Of a stretch of DNA of 64,000 nt, positions 21,661 through 33,539 are shown one piece after another. Position 1 is the first letter of the stretch. The number at the start of each line of letters is the position of its first letter. The DNA is from Ascaphus truei (lineage: Eukaryota > Chordata > Amphibia > Anura > Ascaphidae), in NCBI GenBank assembly GCA_036426205.1, contig CM071574.1, positions 16,348,381 to 16,412,380 of the forward strand, read 5' to 3'. Position numbers and translations under genes: made by a program. Below the pieces are notes generated by a model. It had not been told where the DNA came from, did no database searches, and saw only the letters and a program-made list of their open reading frames with translations.

Positions 21661-22152
21661 AGCTATAACAAGAGGAAATACGCATTTTCAGTTTTTATCA
21701 ATTTTAACCGAAAGTGCAAGATAATCAGTAGGTGCTGTTTTTTGGTTACAACCTACTGCAACACCGGAATACCTATGTACTGTTTATCTATACCATACCA
21801 AGCCACATTGTATCTATCCAGGCATATTTTCTAATGATCCGTCCCCAGCCTCCACCGTACACAACCCACCTCCACCCCCTCATATCATCAGCATATCCTC
21901 CTAAGAATACTGCCCACTCTATTCAAGTAACATCAGCAACACACTGTATGTTACAATGAGATGGCTGATTTAAAGCCTACACTCATTGTTCTGCATGCAT
22001 TTAGTTACATAATGCATTATGTTCATTTCACAATTTTTCAATGCTCTCTCTAAACTTAACCCCTTCAGTCTGCTGTATGCAACGCACTGCATTTTGTACC
22101 AATCCTAGAGAGGATAACTCCTTCATTGCTAAAAAGGCAAACAATGTATATG
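21661..22152. other. No gene recognised
   Basis: No supported feature in this unique-looking stretch. Confidence 0.35.
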
Positions 22153-22156
22153 TTTG

Positions 22157-22869
22157 TGTAGCCCCTTTACCCAAGTGAGATTTGGTCTGCTACTCCATAT
22201 TTACTGTGGTGTGGTGCGTACCTGTGAGGTAACAGGAGGGCTGAGTGCTCCGCGTTGGTGTGGAGAGAACAGGACAGGGTTTACAGGGTACCTTATTCGT
22301 GGTTGCAGCGCCTCCAGTCAGCATGGATCCTCTGGATAGTAGGATGGCCCAGACTGACACCTTTCTTTAGCCCAAGACAATGAATCACTCTGATAGATGT
22401 TTCCCTGGTATTTATTGCATGTCCAGGATCTTACAGCAGGTACATCATTTTTCCTTGCTTCCCCTAGTGAAGGTTTTACTGATAGGGCTTGAGGCCCATA
22501 CCAGACCTTCTGCATGGTGCTCCTCCTGAGTCCTCCTAATGAGACCCAGGGGGAGGAAAGACACACACCCTCTTTTGGGAAAGTGCCAGTATTTATACCC
22601 TTGGGTTGTGCTTGTAACCCTGCCCCATAACAGAGCAGGTCTGAATACTGACAGGCCATCACATCCAGCATGTGACCCAACAAGTATCCACCCTCAGGCT
22701 GACACTTTCAGGCTGTTGCTAGACCCACCCATGGATACATCAAATGTATCCAAAGATGCAATAGCACACAAGGCCTTTCTGAAGGAATTAACTCACCACT
22801 GCCTGCACCTAACAGGACTTACACTGATAGAGCCCAGGAAAATAAGTAGCGGTCAGAGGCTAGGCTACA
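22157..22869 (-). mobile_element. Solo LTR on the minus strand with TTTG target duplication (713 bp)
   Basis: Read on minus it begins TGTAGCCTAGCCTCTGACCG and ends AAAGGGGCTACA. TTTG flanks both ends (22153-22156 and 22870-22873). Its 3' part contains TGGAGGCGCTGC (plus-strand positions 22305-22316, reversed), then ACCAACGCGGAGCACTCAGC, CCTCCTGTTACC and ACAGGTACGCACCAC. These modules recur in the LTRs at 44877, 62033 and 62923. There is no internal coding region, so it is a solo LTR. Confidence 0.85.
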
Positions 22870-22873
22870 TTTG

Positions 22874-23924
22874 TTTGCAAACACTGCTTTATCTTTTAAC
22901 TGTACTAACCAGCTATTAAAAGATGGTGTGATGTATAAGGCCCTGTGTATATTGGACTTAATGTGTATATTGCATAAATGCAGAGCTCTAAACTTAAATA
23001 TTCAAATAATGGCCCATAAAGGCAGAATGGTGCTAGTTTACCTCATGCTAAAATTAAATTAAACATAACATGTACCACCCTCTCTTCAAAAGATTACCCT
23101 AAATCCATAAGTGTGATGCATGAACAGTCCGTACTGCCAATACAGGAATGTACAGATTCAGTAACCCCTCAAGTCATTTTTTTTCCCCATCTGTTTTGAT
23201 TCATTCTGATCTTGTGCACAGTTTCTGCTTCGTGGAGCTGTGAGCAAGCTGATTTTACACTGACACTGTTTAACCTCTTTTACTAGCAGACACAGTGCAA
23301 TGAGTTTCCCCACCCTACAGCCAACTCAGAAGGGGATATGGTGGCCATATGATTTGATATGATTATGCTCCGGCTCCAGCAGAAGCCTGGAAGCCATTAA
23401 GCATTGAGCAGTTCTCTGTGTTGTTGCTTTGCACAGAGTGAGGCCTGCTTTGCTTTCACAGCCTACTGAATCATTTGATTGTGCTGCATTCAATCATACA
23501 GGTAGAGATTAAAGCGGAACCCATACTTACTCCATGGGATACTGTTACATATGAAAGCTAATTGATCCTCTCCAATTTTGAGAAAATAATATTCATAATA
23601 AAGCCTGTAAATACCTTGAAAATAATACTAAGTACTTTGCTGCTTCGTAGATGCATGGCCTGCAGCCAGCGTTGCCTTTAGCACTGAATTGTCTATGTTA
23701 TTTTATAGAACTCGGAGTTCTACCTTATTTTTTCGTTCTATCTTTAATAGACAGTAAATATAAGGTTTATAATATTTGCATAGAAACTGACAGCCAATTA
23801 GGGTCATTTTGTCAATTATACTTCCGTACAGTATTAGAGGCTGAATCAGAGTCAACATCTATATTTACGACTTTCTACCTTCATATGTCTACTCTATTGA
23901 TTGTTTGTTTTTTGTTTTAATAGT
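22874..23924. other. No gene recognised
   Basis: Unique-looking sequence. An 89-codon open frame at 23651-23920 has no recognisable domain and no splice context. Confidence 0.35.
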
Positions 23925-24050
23925 ATTTCCTCTTCTACCGGAAGGCTGTTCCATGCATCTACTATTCTTTTAGTACAAAAATAACCTCCTCACATTCACT
24001 TCGATTAAAACGCCAGCTTCAAAGAATGATCACTTGTTCTGTTTCTCCAA
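23925..24050 (+). repeat. Probable distal fragment of the GAGGTTGAAAAAAGAC repeat
   Basis: TTCCTCTTCTACCGGAAGGC, TGTTCCATGCATCTACTATT and ATAACCTCCTCACATTCACT fit the part of this amphibian repeat that normally follows the section seen at 1518-1815. The assignment rests on memory of frog sequences. Confidence 0.45.
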
Positions 24051-24373
24051 CCTAAAATATACTTGCTACCTGTATTTGATTGATGTGCGACATATTAAGT
24101 AACATGTAGTATGTACAGAAGAGAAGTGCAGCTCCCAACAGATATGTGAAGACAAAATAACACAACATAACACAAAATAGTGCAACACGGTATATCAAAA
24201 AATGATCAAGAAAAACCAGTAGGCCAGCATCACAAGCACTCACACATTGCAAATTATTTTCCGCGTTGGAGACAAATGAAGTGTATCCAGGTGATGATAT
24301 ATACAAGGATCAGGCAATGGCTCCAGGATGTTAGATATGAAAAGAGATTAAATGCCAACATAGCATGATTAGA

Positions 24374-25682
24374 GACAGGCGAATTTGGATCTGAAGCGGA
24401 TCGTCCGGTTCCTTTGGCCCGCGGATCAATCTCAAAAAGGGGCGATTTGCGTTATCTGTATCTGTTTTTATTATTACCAATATTTAATACACTCCGTGAA
24501 TTCCACAATCCGATTCTTAAGAATCCTCTAACGGGTTGTATCCAATGGCGGTTTCTCATGAATCTGCGTAAATTAAAATGGACCAAATCCGTTTGCAGGT
24601 TTCATAACGCAAAACCGATTTGGGGGGGGGGGACGGCTTTGGACGGATTAAGCGTGATACTGTTAAAACATTTAATAAGTGAAGGGAATAAAATCAATGG
24701 ACTCACATATTGTATTGTACACTGGACAAAAGCGTTGTGAGCTCAAATATTTAGTAATATGTTGTAATTGTTTGTTTTAACTCCTTAGATTACCCACTTA
24801 TTAACCAGAAAGGTGTTTTTGGCACGTTATACTTCAATGTTTTTTGATTTGGAGATAAGCAAGAAGTATAAGGAAGACATTGGGGCACTGTACAAAGAAA
24901 ATGGAAATATCCCATTGTAATATGTATGCCGTATAATTCCTCAGAAACTCCCATTGTTCCATAAAGCCATTACAGTATATGTAGCAGGTCACCTGATGGC
25001 TACTATTCTTCCCTTGTGCTGGCAGTAGACCCTGGTACAATCAGGTTGCCAGTAGTTGGTATGGGGTTTTCCCCCTTCACTTTGGTACTGCACTTGAGTG
25101 ACAGCAGGGGGTGGTACATCCTGTTGTAGCTGGGACAACGGGGTGCCCGCCTCCTGGCTGTAAAACAAATTGTTAAACAAATGAGATTTTGGAACACAAA
25201 GTCCCATTAGCACAACATTTAAATGTTTGCACCTCATTTAAAAAAAAATGTTTGTTACTAATAAAATGGAATTCTTTTGGGGGCATTTATAATTGGGAAG
25301 TTCTCTCTGGGCCATTTCCCCCCAGCTGTTTTCAAATGTATAAATCTCCCTGGAAGGAAACTTCCATACAACTGTTTATTTAATATCTAATTGCCTCTAT
25401 AAATATTGCTTGTGGCAGTCAATATATATAATTATGTAAACAATTAATACCCCAATCAGTGGCTAGATTATTAAAAATCCCCCCCCCCCCCCTCCATGGA
25501 TTAAAGAGTGTCCAGATTTTTTTACAATCCGGCCATGAATTTCGGATTGCTCTCTAAAATAAAAATCCGAAACTGCGGATGTGTCTTTTTGAGACTGATC
25601 GGCGGAAATCCGCGGACCAAAGAAACCGGCCGATCCAAATCCTTAAAAAAACCACACAAAAAAAACATCTCTACTGATACTA
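24374..25682. mobile_element. Candidate AGAGATG-ended DNA element, interrupted
   Basis: The left end is TAGAGACAGGCGAATTTGGA followed by TCTGAAGCGGATC. The right end, reversed, is AGTAGAGATGTTTTTTTTGT, with GATTTGGATCGG further in. The pairing is loose but the GATCCAAAT/ATTTGGATC motif is inverted on the two sides. A truncated LTR (24980-25160) lies inside. Poly(G)/poly(C) runs occur at 24620-24632 and 25480-25492. Confidence 0.4.
24980..25160 (+). mobile_element. 5' fragment of a solo LTR (family of 44877 and 62033)
   Basis: TGTAGCAGGTCACCTGATGG, CCTGGTACAATCAGGTTGCC, AGTAGTTGGTATGGGGTTTT and CACTTGAGTGACAGCAGGGG match the first 180 bp of the LTR at 44877 closely. It breaks off after CCTCCTGGCTG. 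Confidence 0.8.
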
Positions 25683-26340
25683 TATTTTTAGAATATTTGT
25701 AACCTTTTTCTTTCAACTTTCTAGCAAGTTTATTAGCTTGTTGATTACAAGCCTCTTGATATCAATTGTAGACAACTTTATTGCAACCCCTTGCGCTGGG
25801 TGAAATGACACGATAGACCCCCCCACTTCCCGCATGCGGCTGATTCAAAATAATGGCTGCTTCTGCTGCTGCCACGTTGTCTATGTCCCACTGGAGATGG
25901 CATGCCAAGACCCTTCCCCCCCAAACCCCCAAAACCTAATGTAAACCCCTAGTCCTAATATAAAGTGCTGTAACCGAAGCCATGCATGCCTTTTCTCTTC
26001 CCTCTCCCCCCCCCACCCACCCCCAAGAAAAGCAGAAGATACAGTTCAGAATAATTATGGTCTGTACTGGTGTCACGGTCCTTTTTACTGTAGCTCCTTG
26101 TAGCCAAGGATACACAGAAACAATTTTCCCACTAGAATGTAACATTGTTGTGGCAATACTAAATTGAATATCTGACACTTAGTATACTGTAGCAGCACTA
26201 ATACACACTGGTTGAATAAGCCCTGTATGAGTAGCCAATTACAATTAATCAGTGACTCTTGGGATACAGTAGATCATGCTGAAAACTTGAGAGAAGATGT
26301 ACCGTAGGCACTTTTTAACCATAATGTACGGTGCGATTGA
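25683..26340. other. No gene recognised
   Basis: No supported feature; a C-rich run at 26006-26024. Confidence 0.35.
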
Positions 26341-26429
26341 TAATATAGAATATTGTCTCTTTCTTTACAGACCCAGATGTCCAAGAAGCACCAGTCATTG
26401 CAAAGAAGGAAAAGACAGGATTGTAAATT

Positions 26430-27030
26430 TTGAAGAGGTGATGTTGTATTCTATTATTATTTTTCCCTTTATTATCCTGTCCAAATAAAAATGTTCATTC
26501 TTTAAATATACTTTTTTTGTGTGTTCATGTTTTTACTGTCTAGATACTTACAGTAGTACTATACCTAAAGTTTTAAAGGCATTTAAATATATAAAAATGT
26601 CATGCATACTGTATAGAAAACAGTCTTAAGCTAGAAAATGAAAGTTTGCTACTATTTAGACCAACAGCAGTAGTACTGTACTACTGTCTAGCAGATACAT
26701 ATATAGCGAAATGTGATGACACGCATATGCATTTCAACAAGTGTCCAATTTGCCATACACGCATGTGCAGAAATGTGATGACACATATGCATTTCAACTA
26801 GGTTCCAATTTGAGAACCACTCATTCGTGGAATACATATTTTACATTCGGAAGTAGAGGCGACGTTCTATTATTATTTTTCCCTTTATTATCCTGTCCAA
26901 TAAAAAATTGTTCATTCTTTAAATATACTTTTTTGTGTTTATGTTTTTACGGTTTCAATTTGAAAAACACTCATTCGCGGAAAACATATTTCACATACTG
27001 TACGGCAGAAGAGGGAGGCGACTTTGAATT
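26430..27030 (+). repeat. Imperfect direct repeats of about 90-155 bp
   Basis: The segment CTATTATTATTTTTCCCTTT, ATTATCCTGTCCAA, ATTCTTTAAATATACTTTTT occurs at about 26451-26540 and again at about 26868-26950. A second motif (CAATTTGAGAACCACTCATT, then CACATA-type tail) occurs at about 26806-26850 and 26957-27000. The second and third units are thus roughly 155 bp apart. Also TGTGATGACAC...ATATGCATTTCAAC is repeated at 26711 and 26773. Confidence 0.75.
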
Positions 27031-27674
27031 TTTGGCTAAGGAGCCTCAGAGGACTTCTTTCCCATGTATACTGTATGAACATATAACGTTCATAACGTTA
27101 TTGATCAAATTACAAACACACACTTGAAGTACAATACGGCAATAAAAGACACGTTGAATTGCAATTACAGTACATCTTTAAGACAACTCGGGATCACCCA
27201 CTTCAGTTTCTCGACAGTATTGCAGATAACGCTAAAATGCTATTTTCTGCACTCTATCAAAACACTACTAATCTCGCGTCTTAATGCAGGAATATCTCGA
27301 GAAATCAAGCTCCATCACCCTCCTAAGCAAAGGGATCCAATGCGTGCAATATTCGAATAACGGCCACTACATCTGTATGAATCTATAATAAACACAAATA
27401 CATACTGAGACTGGATAATAAAATGTATTATATGCAGTATGTATCTTCAGTTCTTTGGAACTTGACCCAGCCCTTATATCTGCCGTGCAATTTTTGGAGA
27501 AGTGGTAGTGTCTGTAGCATTAAAGCTATATTTAAATGATATCAGTTCACCAACCCACTAAATGTAGCTGGGGTTGACTGGTTGCAGATGCTTATCTTCC
27601 CTTCAGTGTGATTTCCAATAATAAACAACAACAGTTTAACGCTTAATTATCATAAGCCACAGTCCGCCTACACA
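27031..27674. other. No gene recognised
   Basis: No supported feature. Confidence 0.35.
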
Positions 27675-27847
27675 CAGATTCTCAATTCCAGTCCTCAAGA
27701 CCCCCCCCCCCCCCCCCCCCCCAACAGGTCTGGTTTTTAGGATATCCCAGCTAAAGCGCAGACACTGAGCCACCTCTGCTGAAGCAGGGCTATCTTGATA
27801 CCCTGACCTGTTAGGAGGGTCTTAAGGATTGGAGTTGAGAACCCCTG
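27675..27847. mobile_element. Palindromic hAT-type miniature element with poly(C)
   Basis: The left end CAGATTCTCAATTCCAGTCC and the right end, reversed, CAGGGGTTCTCAACTCCAAT are inverted repeats. Inside, AACAGGTCTGG and GATATCCCAGC mirror GCTATCTTGATACCCTGACC and CTGTTAGG. It is a cousin of 3964-4148. The poly(C) run at 27702-27722 replaces the usual GGGCCACC segment of the left arm. Confidence 0.75.
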
Positions 27848-27889
27848 CCCTAAGCACTTTTGAAGACCCCCCCCTATGATGACACAAAC

Positions 27890-28717
27890 ACATTGCAGGA
27901 CTAACTGACATTGGATTGATCAATAAGAGCTATTCTCTCAGAAATACCCCAAAATCCAATGACCAATTTATCATTTACTGACCATGCGTGCATTACACAA
28001 ACAATGTGTGGTAACCATCCAGTGCCTAATTTGTATTGCACAAAGCAATTTGGAAAAAGCGCTGAATTTTTATATCAGTGTGTTCAATGTTACAAACACA
28101 TGCAAAAAAGTCTACAATGGTGGTCCTCTTTGGGTTGATCATCAGCATTTAATTTTCAGTTGCTAAAAATGTGTGTGTGTAAAATGTAGTAGATTTAAAA
28201 TGGTAGAGTATGTAAACATGTTTTATGTCTCTTTGAAATCCTTTGTTCTTCTAATGAAATTTTCCAATAAAAAAGGCATACTGTATTCACCTCTGAAAGT
28301 CGGACGTCACAGCTGACACAATGTGTACTGTATAGTGGTGTTTTTCTAGCCCACATAAAGATGTGTTTCCATCTACTGGAGCAGATACTTTCTCTCCTCC
28401 CACATGTTCCTCCTAGCGCATCACAAACATTAATCATTATGTTCACTGAGCTTTTTAACAAAAGAAGACACACTTTTCCAAGCTAAACACCAGAACGTAT
28501 ATTCAAACACTTTTACTCGGCCCTCATAATACATGTTTCATGGTCATTGTATTGTACGGTTTGTGATATTTGTAACCTTTTATAATCTTTGGAACAGTAT
28601 AGACCACATTGAAGTGGTTGCTAATAGTGGGAAGCTACAAATGACACTTTGCCCTTAATTCATTAAATGGCATTGGCTGTTATCGCATGATAGCAAACTT
28701 TCATAAATCACCATATA
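27890..28717. other. No gene recognised
   Basis: Unique-looking AT-rich DNA. Open frames here lack domains or splice context. Confidence 0.35.
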
Positions 28718-28795
28718 TAGGGTGACCAATGTCATGCGCGATCAGCACTTGCTGGCTGCTCGCGCGCATGCGTGATCGGTGTTACTAAATGAGGG
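28718..28795. repeat. Fragment of the GGGTGACC/GTCCCGG repeat
   Basis: TATAGGGTGACCAATGTCAT, then GCGCGATCAGCACTTGC and GCGCGCATGCGTGATCGG match the CpG-rich part of the copies at 19035 and 20238. Confidence 0.5.
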
Positions 28796-28963
28796 GGTCA
28801 TTTGTATGGCCTCATTTAAAATATTCTATATAGTACCTGCAGCACATAATTAAGAGGAAGAGATTTCTCCAACCTACACCCCTTTATGTATATGGAGAGC
28901 CTTGGTTTCATGCCATCAAATACCCCCATTATTTGATTATCTAAACATGTGTCTATAGCAGGG

Positions 28964-29045
28964 GTGGACAACTCCACTCTAGGGCCACCAACAGGTCAGT
29001 TTTTTAAGGATATTCCTGTTTCAGCACGGGTGGCTCAGTCAATGA
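28964..29045 (+). mobile_element. Half copy of the palindromic hAT miniature element
   Basis: CAGGGGTGGACAACTCCACT, GGGCCACCAACAGGTCAG, GGATATTCCTGTTTCAGCAC and GGGTGGCTCAGTCA form one arm of the element at 3964. The second arm is absent. Confidence 0.75.
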
Positions 29046-29338
29046 CTTATTGGTGTGTGTGATGCCCCTTTCAAGCTTCAGACATAGTGTACATGTCACC
29101 TGCTCCAGGAACCACACATGGAGATATCTTTATCAAACTTCAACACCACCCATTTAAACAGCAATTCGCAAACACATAGATCCATATATGTACGCAAACA
29201 AGATTCCTTTACTGCTTCAGCCTATCTCTCCACTACTGTCTCTCAGAGAGCAACCTGCAGCCAGAGCCCAGCCATGCAGTATATAACCTCTCTTTGAAGC
29301 TTCCAGGTGCATGTGACCTCCTGCTTCCTTGATATGTA

Positions 29339-29565
29339 CAGGCGGTCCTCGGTTATCCAACGGAATCCGTTCTGGAAGTAGCTTTGGAGAGTGAAACCGT
29401 TGTAAAGTGAGTCCCATGTTAATCAGTGGCGGTGAGCGTTGGATAGCGCATTCAGGCGTCGGATAACTCATTCCGACGTCGAAAAACGGCCCATAGGGTT
29501 GCATTGTAAAGCGTTGGATATGCCGTTCGATGTAAAGTGAAAGGATGGATAGCGAGGACTACCCG
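29339..29565. mobile_element. TA-flanked miniature element (227 bp)
   Basis: The left end is CAGGCGGTCCTCGGTTATCC. The right end, reversed, is CGGGTAGTCCTCGCTATCC. TA lies at both flanks (29337-29338 and 29566-29567), fitting a mariner-type miniature element. The interior has repeated GTTGGATA and GTAAAGTGA motifs. No coding capacity. Confidence 0.8.
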
Positions 29566-29569
29566 TATT

Positions 29570-32500
29570 TATGTATGCATATATGCGCACACACACACTA
29601 CTGGCAGGACAAATCTCACATTTTGAAGTTACTGTTTTAGCTAAAGGTTTCATAAAATTAATAAAAGATCATTGTGTCGCAATATTTTGGCAATAATCTG
29701 ACAGTACTGTGATGCTTATAGAACAGTGACATTATGGTCCGTTCCTCCAAAGTGCCAAAGTTTACATTTCATGCAACATACAGTACTTTAGGAAATCCTA
29801 ATGAAATTAGAGAGTAATGTTGAACAACATTGAATGTATGAATGTATTTTGCACTAATTATATGAAGAGTTATCCAACAGCAGTAATAATGCAATCTATA
29901 TCATTCTGAATCAGGAATAGGAATTATTTTTCAATTTCAATGCCAAGTCTGAGTTGCCCCCCCCCACCCCCCACCCAACCCCGTGTTCCTTAGTACATAC
30001 AGCACAATTCATATGATAATTTAAATAACGAATGCTCTATAAGTATTTTATTCCAACTTTAAGCTTTCAAGATATGAGTAATAACTTGCCAAATGAATTT
30101 AATGTATGTATTTATACACCAATGAATAACTTTGGCAAAAGGACCTTTGAATCCATTGGCAGAGTGCAGCCCAATCGCTAGAACATTTAGGTACATATTA
30201 ACTAATCGGTGCTACACCATGAAACATCACCCATGCCCAGAACTCACCTGGCACAGTCACTTGAATAGGGCCAGAATGGATCTTCCTGCAAAGGAAGTGT
30301 TTAGTATATATGGCTCAATGTGTGATAAGTATATTTAACCAGACAACCATTGTACATTTGGAGATCGTTATAAAAATGTAGTGAGAGCCACTGGTGTGAT
30401 TGCGCTACAATTGGCATGCGTAAAGCTAATGAGAAAAAGTAAGTGTCAGCCATTTTCCTCTATCCCAAGCTGATGAGTATATCAAAGAGCCATACCCCAA
30501 AAAGTATGTTCTTTATTGATACATGCTAAAATAAAATCCAGTCAAGGGGATTATACCTTAAACCCCCTAAAGCACACGGTATATTAGAGATGCACTGAAT
30601 GAAAGAAAGTGCTCACCCAAGTAACGACTTACTGTATGCAAAGTTTTTGTTTGTGAAAAAAATTAGTAACTTTTTTTTACATTTCTATATTTAGGCCTTA
30701 AAGTCATATTGAAAAATAGCCCAGGATAACCACCAGGATACTATGCAAACTATAATTCTTCCTGAAGAAGAGACACTGAGAAAAGGCTTGTGCTGTGACA
30801 CCAATAGTGTAGCAAATGGAACAGTTCTGAGAAATGCACTAATAAAGTAGGAAAAATATTGTTTCTAAAATAGCTTTATTTCTGGATTGCGGCTTTTCCC
30901 CCCCCATTCGATTAATCTGCAGTTTGTAGCTTTGTGTTCTTAACATGATTAAAACTGTATTACCGCTAAACAGTTTACGCTAAGGAAATCAAGGCATTTT
31001 AGTATATTTTCAGCACTATCTTGCATTTTTTTAAATTGCTCATCAGAAAGTCACATCATTTCTTAATCAACAAACAGCAAACCCATCAGAGAAAATGACA
31101 CGTTTTTATACGCTCCCAACCCCTACAAACGCAGATCGTCCCAATAGTGCAACAGCAAAAAACCCCAAAAAAACAAGAGGAAGGTTAGAAAGCATAACAA
31201 TTGGTATTAACCCCGTAAGTGCCAGAGATGCCTCCAATGATCTGCTCTGTGAAGCAGGCCCCTGTAAGACACAATGGTTTGGAAAACTGCATCCAGCACA
31301 GTATTTGTAGTGGGGTTTTTTTTGTTTGAGAGTTACAATTAATTGCAACTCGTTACACCTTTTCCTCCTCTGCTAGCAAAGGAACCTGCAATGCACTCGC
31401 TAGCTAACCCTCTTGCAGCAAAGCGTCTAATGGTCTTTGTGCTGGCACATATACGCAAATAGATCAACCCCAAAACAGACGTCCTATTTCAGGCTGCATT
31501 TACATGGCCAGAGTGTAAGGTCACTGTGCTTCTTTCTGATTTTCCCTCCAACAAGAGCTGCTGCTGTTACACAAAGAATACGTCCCCTGAGACCCAGTGT
31601 GTCTCTTCTGCTATCAAGATCCCTCCTCCTCCCCCCCCCCCCCTCTGAAAGGATGGAATGAGGATGGTCTCTAACAGGCTTTGCACATCCTTTGCAGAGC
31701 AGCTCTTAAGAAGCACATTCAGCCTCTTTCTTTCAATTGTATGGTCAACATTTAAATACAAACATTAAAATCCTTCCTACCAACGGACCCAGGAAAAAAG
31801 AATGCCTAGGAAAAATAGGCAGCTCCCGGGCTTCCTCCTATGCTATCAACGTGGTACAAAATCCATTTAATTTGGAGGAAATAAGAAATCTGTCTGAAAT
31901 CGGTATAAATGTGAGTTTAAAATCATTTTTTAAGGTCATTTTACACTATAACCTAATTCCATGGTAGGCAGGAATAAAGCTTTATCAGAACTAACATGGA
32001 ATCTCATCTGCTCTCCTGTGGTTATCACACCAGTAGGTTTACACATCTGCAATGACGTACACACTGGACTATTTTATGAAAATCAATGCATTCTTGTATA
32101 ACATGACTTATTTATTACAGTGCCCCAATGGTGTTGTGTTGTTTTTCAGTGTGGTAATATCTCCTCTCTTTGAAAGCATTGTATTTACCCTTTCAGCACG
32201 GCCACCGGGGGATTCTGCATTGAATTGCCCCAGAGTGCGGGCCCTTTCAGCCTTAAAGGAGTTCCGAAATGTGCTAATTTGCAATAATTCACACAGAAGT
32301 AATACTAATGATCAAATCCATATCGCAGACTGAGTTCTATTGATAAAGGTGACAGATTTAAAAGGTTTTTTTTAGTGCTCACTTTTGAGAGAAATGTAAA
32401 ACATTTGGGCAATTGCAACAAAGGATCACTGTTTTCAGGTAAAATGAATAAATGTGTATTGTTCCACATGTCATATTTCTGTACTTACAGTTCCCATTAT

Positions 32501-32890
32501 CATATTTTAAGAATACTAACCCAAACTGTGCACCTAATGCAGACATACAGTGTATATATGCAAGCAGATCCCATCCCATTGCAATGCACACTAATACTGA
32601 GAGCTACAAATGTAATCACACAGCAAATGAACAACAAAAAAGCTTGGCGATTCTGCAGATAGTCTACACCTTCTAAAAATATTACTCCGTCTAAGTAACG
32701 ATGGAAAACCAGGTGCAAGAAACCCTCTAGCACCACATGCTAAATTTCCTGTGTAATAATGGATTGTGGGGCAAAGGATCCTTTGGGCTTCTGTTAGAAG
32801 CATATGTCCCCTATTTGCTACATGCACAATAATCCTCTATTCTACATCCCCATTCTCTGCATGTGCTGAAAGGCTGAGAGCAATAGACGG
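29570..32890. other. Unique-looking intronic DNA (inferred CACNB4 intron 1)
   Basis: No repeats with clear ends and no exon were found here. It lies directly downstream of the minus-strand CACNB4 exon, so it should be the start of intron 1. Pyrimidine/C-rich runs occur at 29959-29978, 30898-30905 and 31621-31642. Confidence 0.4.
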
Positions 32891-32909
32891 TGTGTGAAAA
32901 AATGCTTAC

Positions 32910-32954
32910 CGCCTCCGAATCTTCAAATCCATGCAGGTACAAATTGTCGTACAT
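32910..32954 (-). CDS. cacnb4: CACNB4 alternative first coding exon (beta-4a N-terminus)
   Basis: The reverse strand reads ATG (32954-32952) and 15 codons, MYDNLYLHGFEDSEA, then GTAAGC, a strong splice donor at a codon boundary (phase 0). This matches the short N-terminus of calcium-channel beta-4 as I recall it. The related beta-3 starts MYDDSYVPGFEDSEA and also joins to [11 protein letters not shown] at phase 0. In the 5' leader the frame has a TAG three codons before the ATG, so this ATG is the start of the frame. Beta subunits bind the alpha-1 pore subunit in the cytoplasm, promote its surface expression and tune gating; this N-terminal segment is the isoform-specific part. The rest of the gene must lie at lower coordinates outside the window. 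Beta-3 is the main alternative but fits less well. Confidence 0.87.
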
Positions 32955-33250
32955 GGAGGTCTAATAATCCACAGCACCTCTCAATGCAGAAATGAAGCTG
33001 CCACCAGACCAATGCTAGGAATAGAAGGCAGATAAGGCCTGAGACGAAGAGACCAAGCCTGCCCTGTCAATTTTCTGTGGATTCCCCAGCCAAGATGCTG
33101 TTCATTCACATTATAGAGGGAAGGTTATCCCTAGAGGCAGTCCAGACCTGGCATTGTATCTGTCTTCCAAATACAGTGCATAAAAGCAAACCCTTCCCCA
33201 CTAAGGACTGATGATAGAACTAGGAATGTGTCCTGCGATTGGCTGGGATC
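32955..33250 (-). promoter_or_regulatory. 5' leader and putative promoter of CACNB4 exon 1a
   Basis: Directly upstream of the start codon, on minus, lies about 200 bp of plausible 5' leader. Candidate core elements read on minus are an inverted ATTGG at about 33239-33243 (AGCCAATCGC, a CCAAT box) and TTTTATGC near 33180-33187, a weak TATA-like sequence about 50 bp further downstream. If used, transcription would start near 33150. This is motif reading only. There is no CpG island. Confidence 0.35.
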
Positions 33251-33482
33251 TCTCAGCTGGAAGTTCATTCGCTTTGATAGTGGATGACGAGCAGAAGGTT
33301 TACACTGTAAAATGCAAGAAGCCTTTTCCTGGGGTTTTTCGTACTTAGGAATGAATCTATTAATATGCCTAATAATCACAGTGTACCATTTGTGGTTGTA
33401 GCTAGCACTCAAATCCTACTGGTGTTAAGAATTTCTAGGTATGATGTATTAACATTGTATATATGTATATACATTCATACAC

Positions 33483-33485
<3 letters not shown>
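33251..33485. other. Upstream DNA, no gene recognised
   Basis: Unique-looking sequence upstream of the CACNB4 exon; could contain further control sequence but nothing specific is visible. Confidence 0.3.

Positions 33486-33531
<46 letters not shown>
33486..33531. repeat. (TA)n microsatellite
   Basis: About 46 bp of pure TA repeat. Confidence 0.97.
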
Positions 33532-33534
<3 letters not shown>

Positions 33535-33539
33535 AAACC

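Noticed and set aside
1..32900. Second exon of CACNB4 ([22 protein letters not shown])
   Set aside because: No minus-strand segment encoding it was recognised, so it probably lies beyond the left edge; a short exon could still have been missed by eye.
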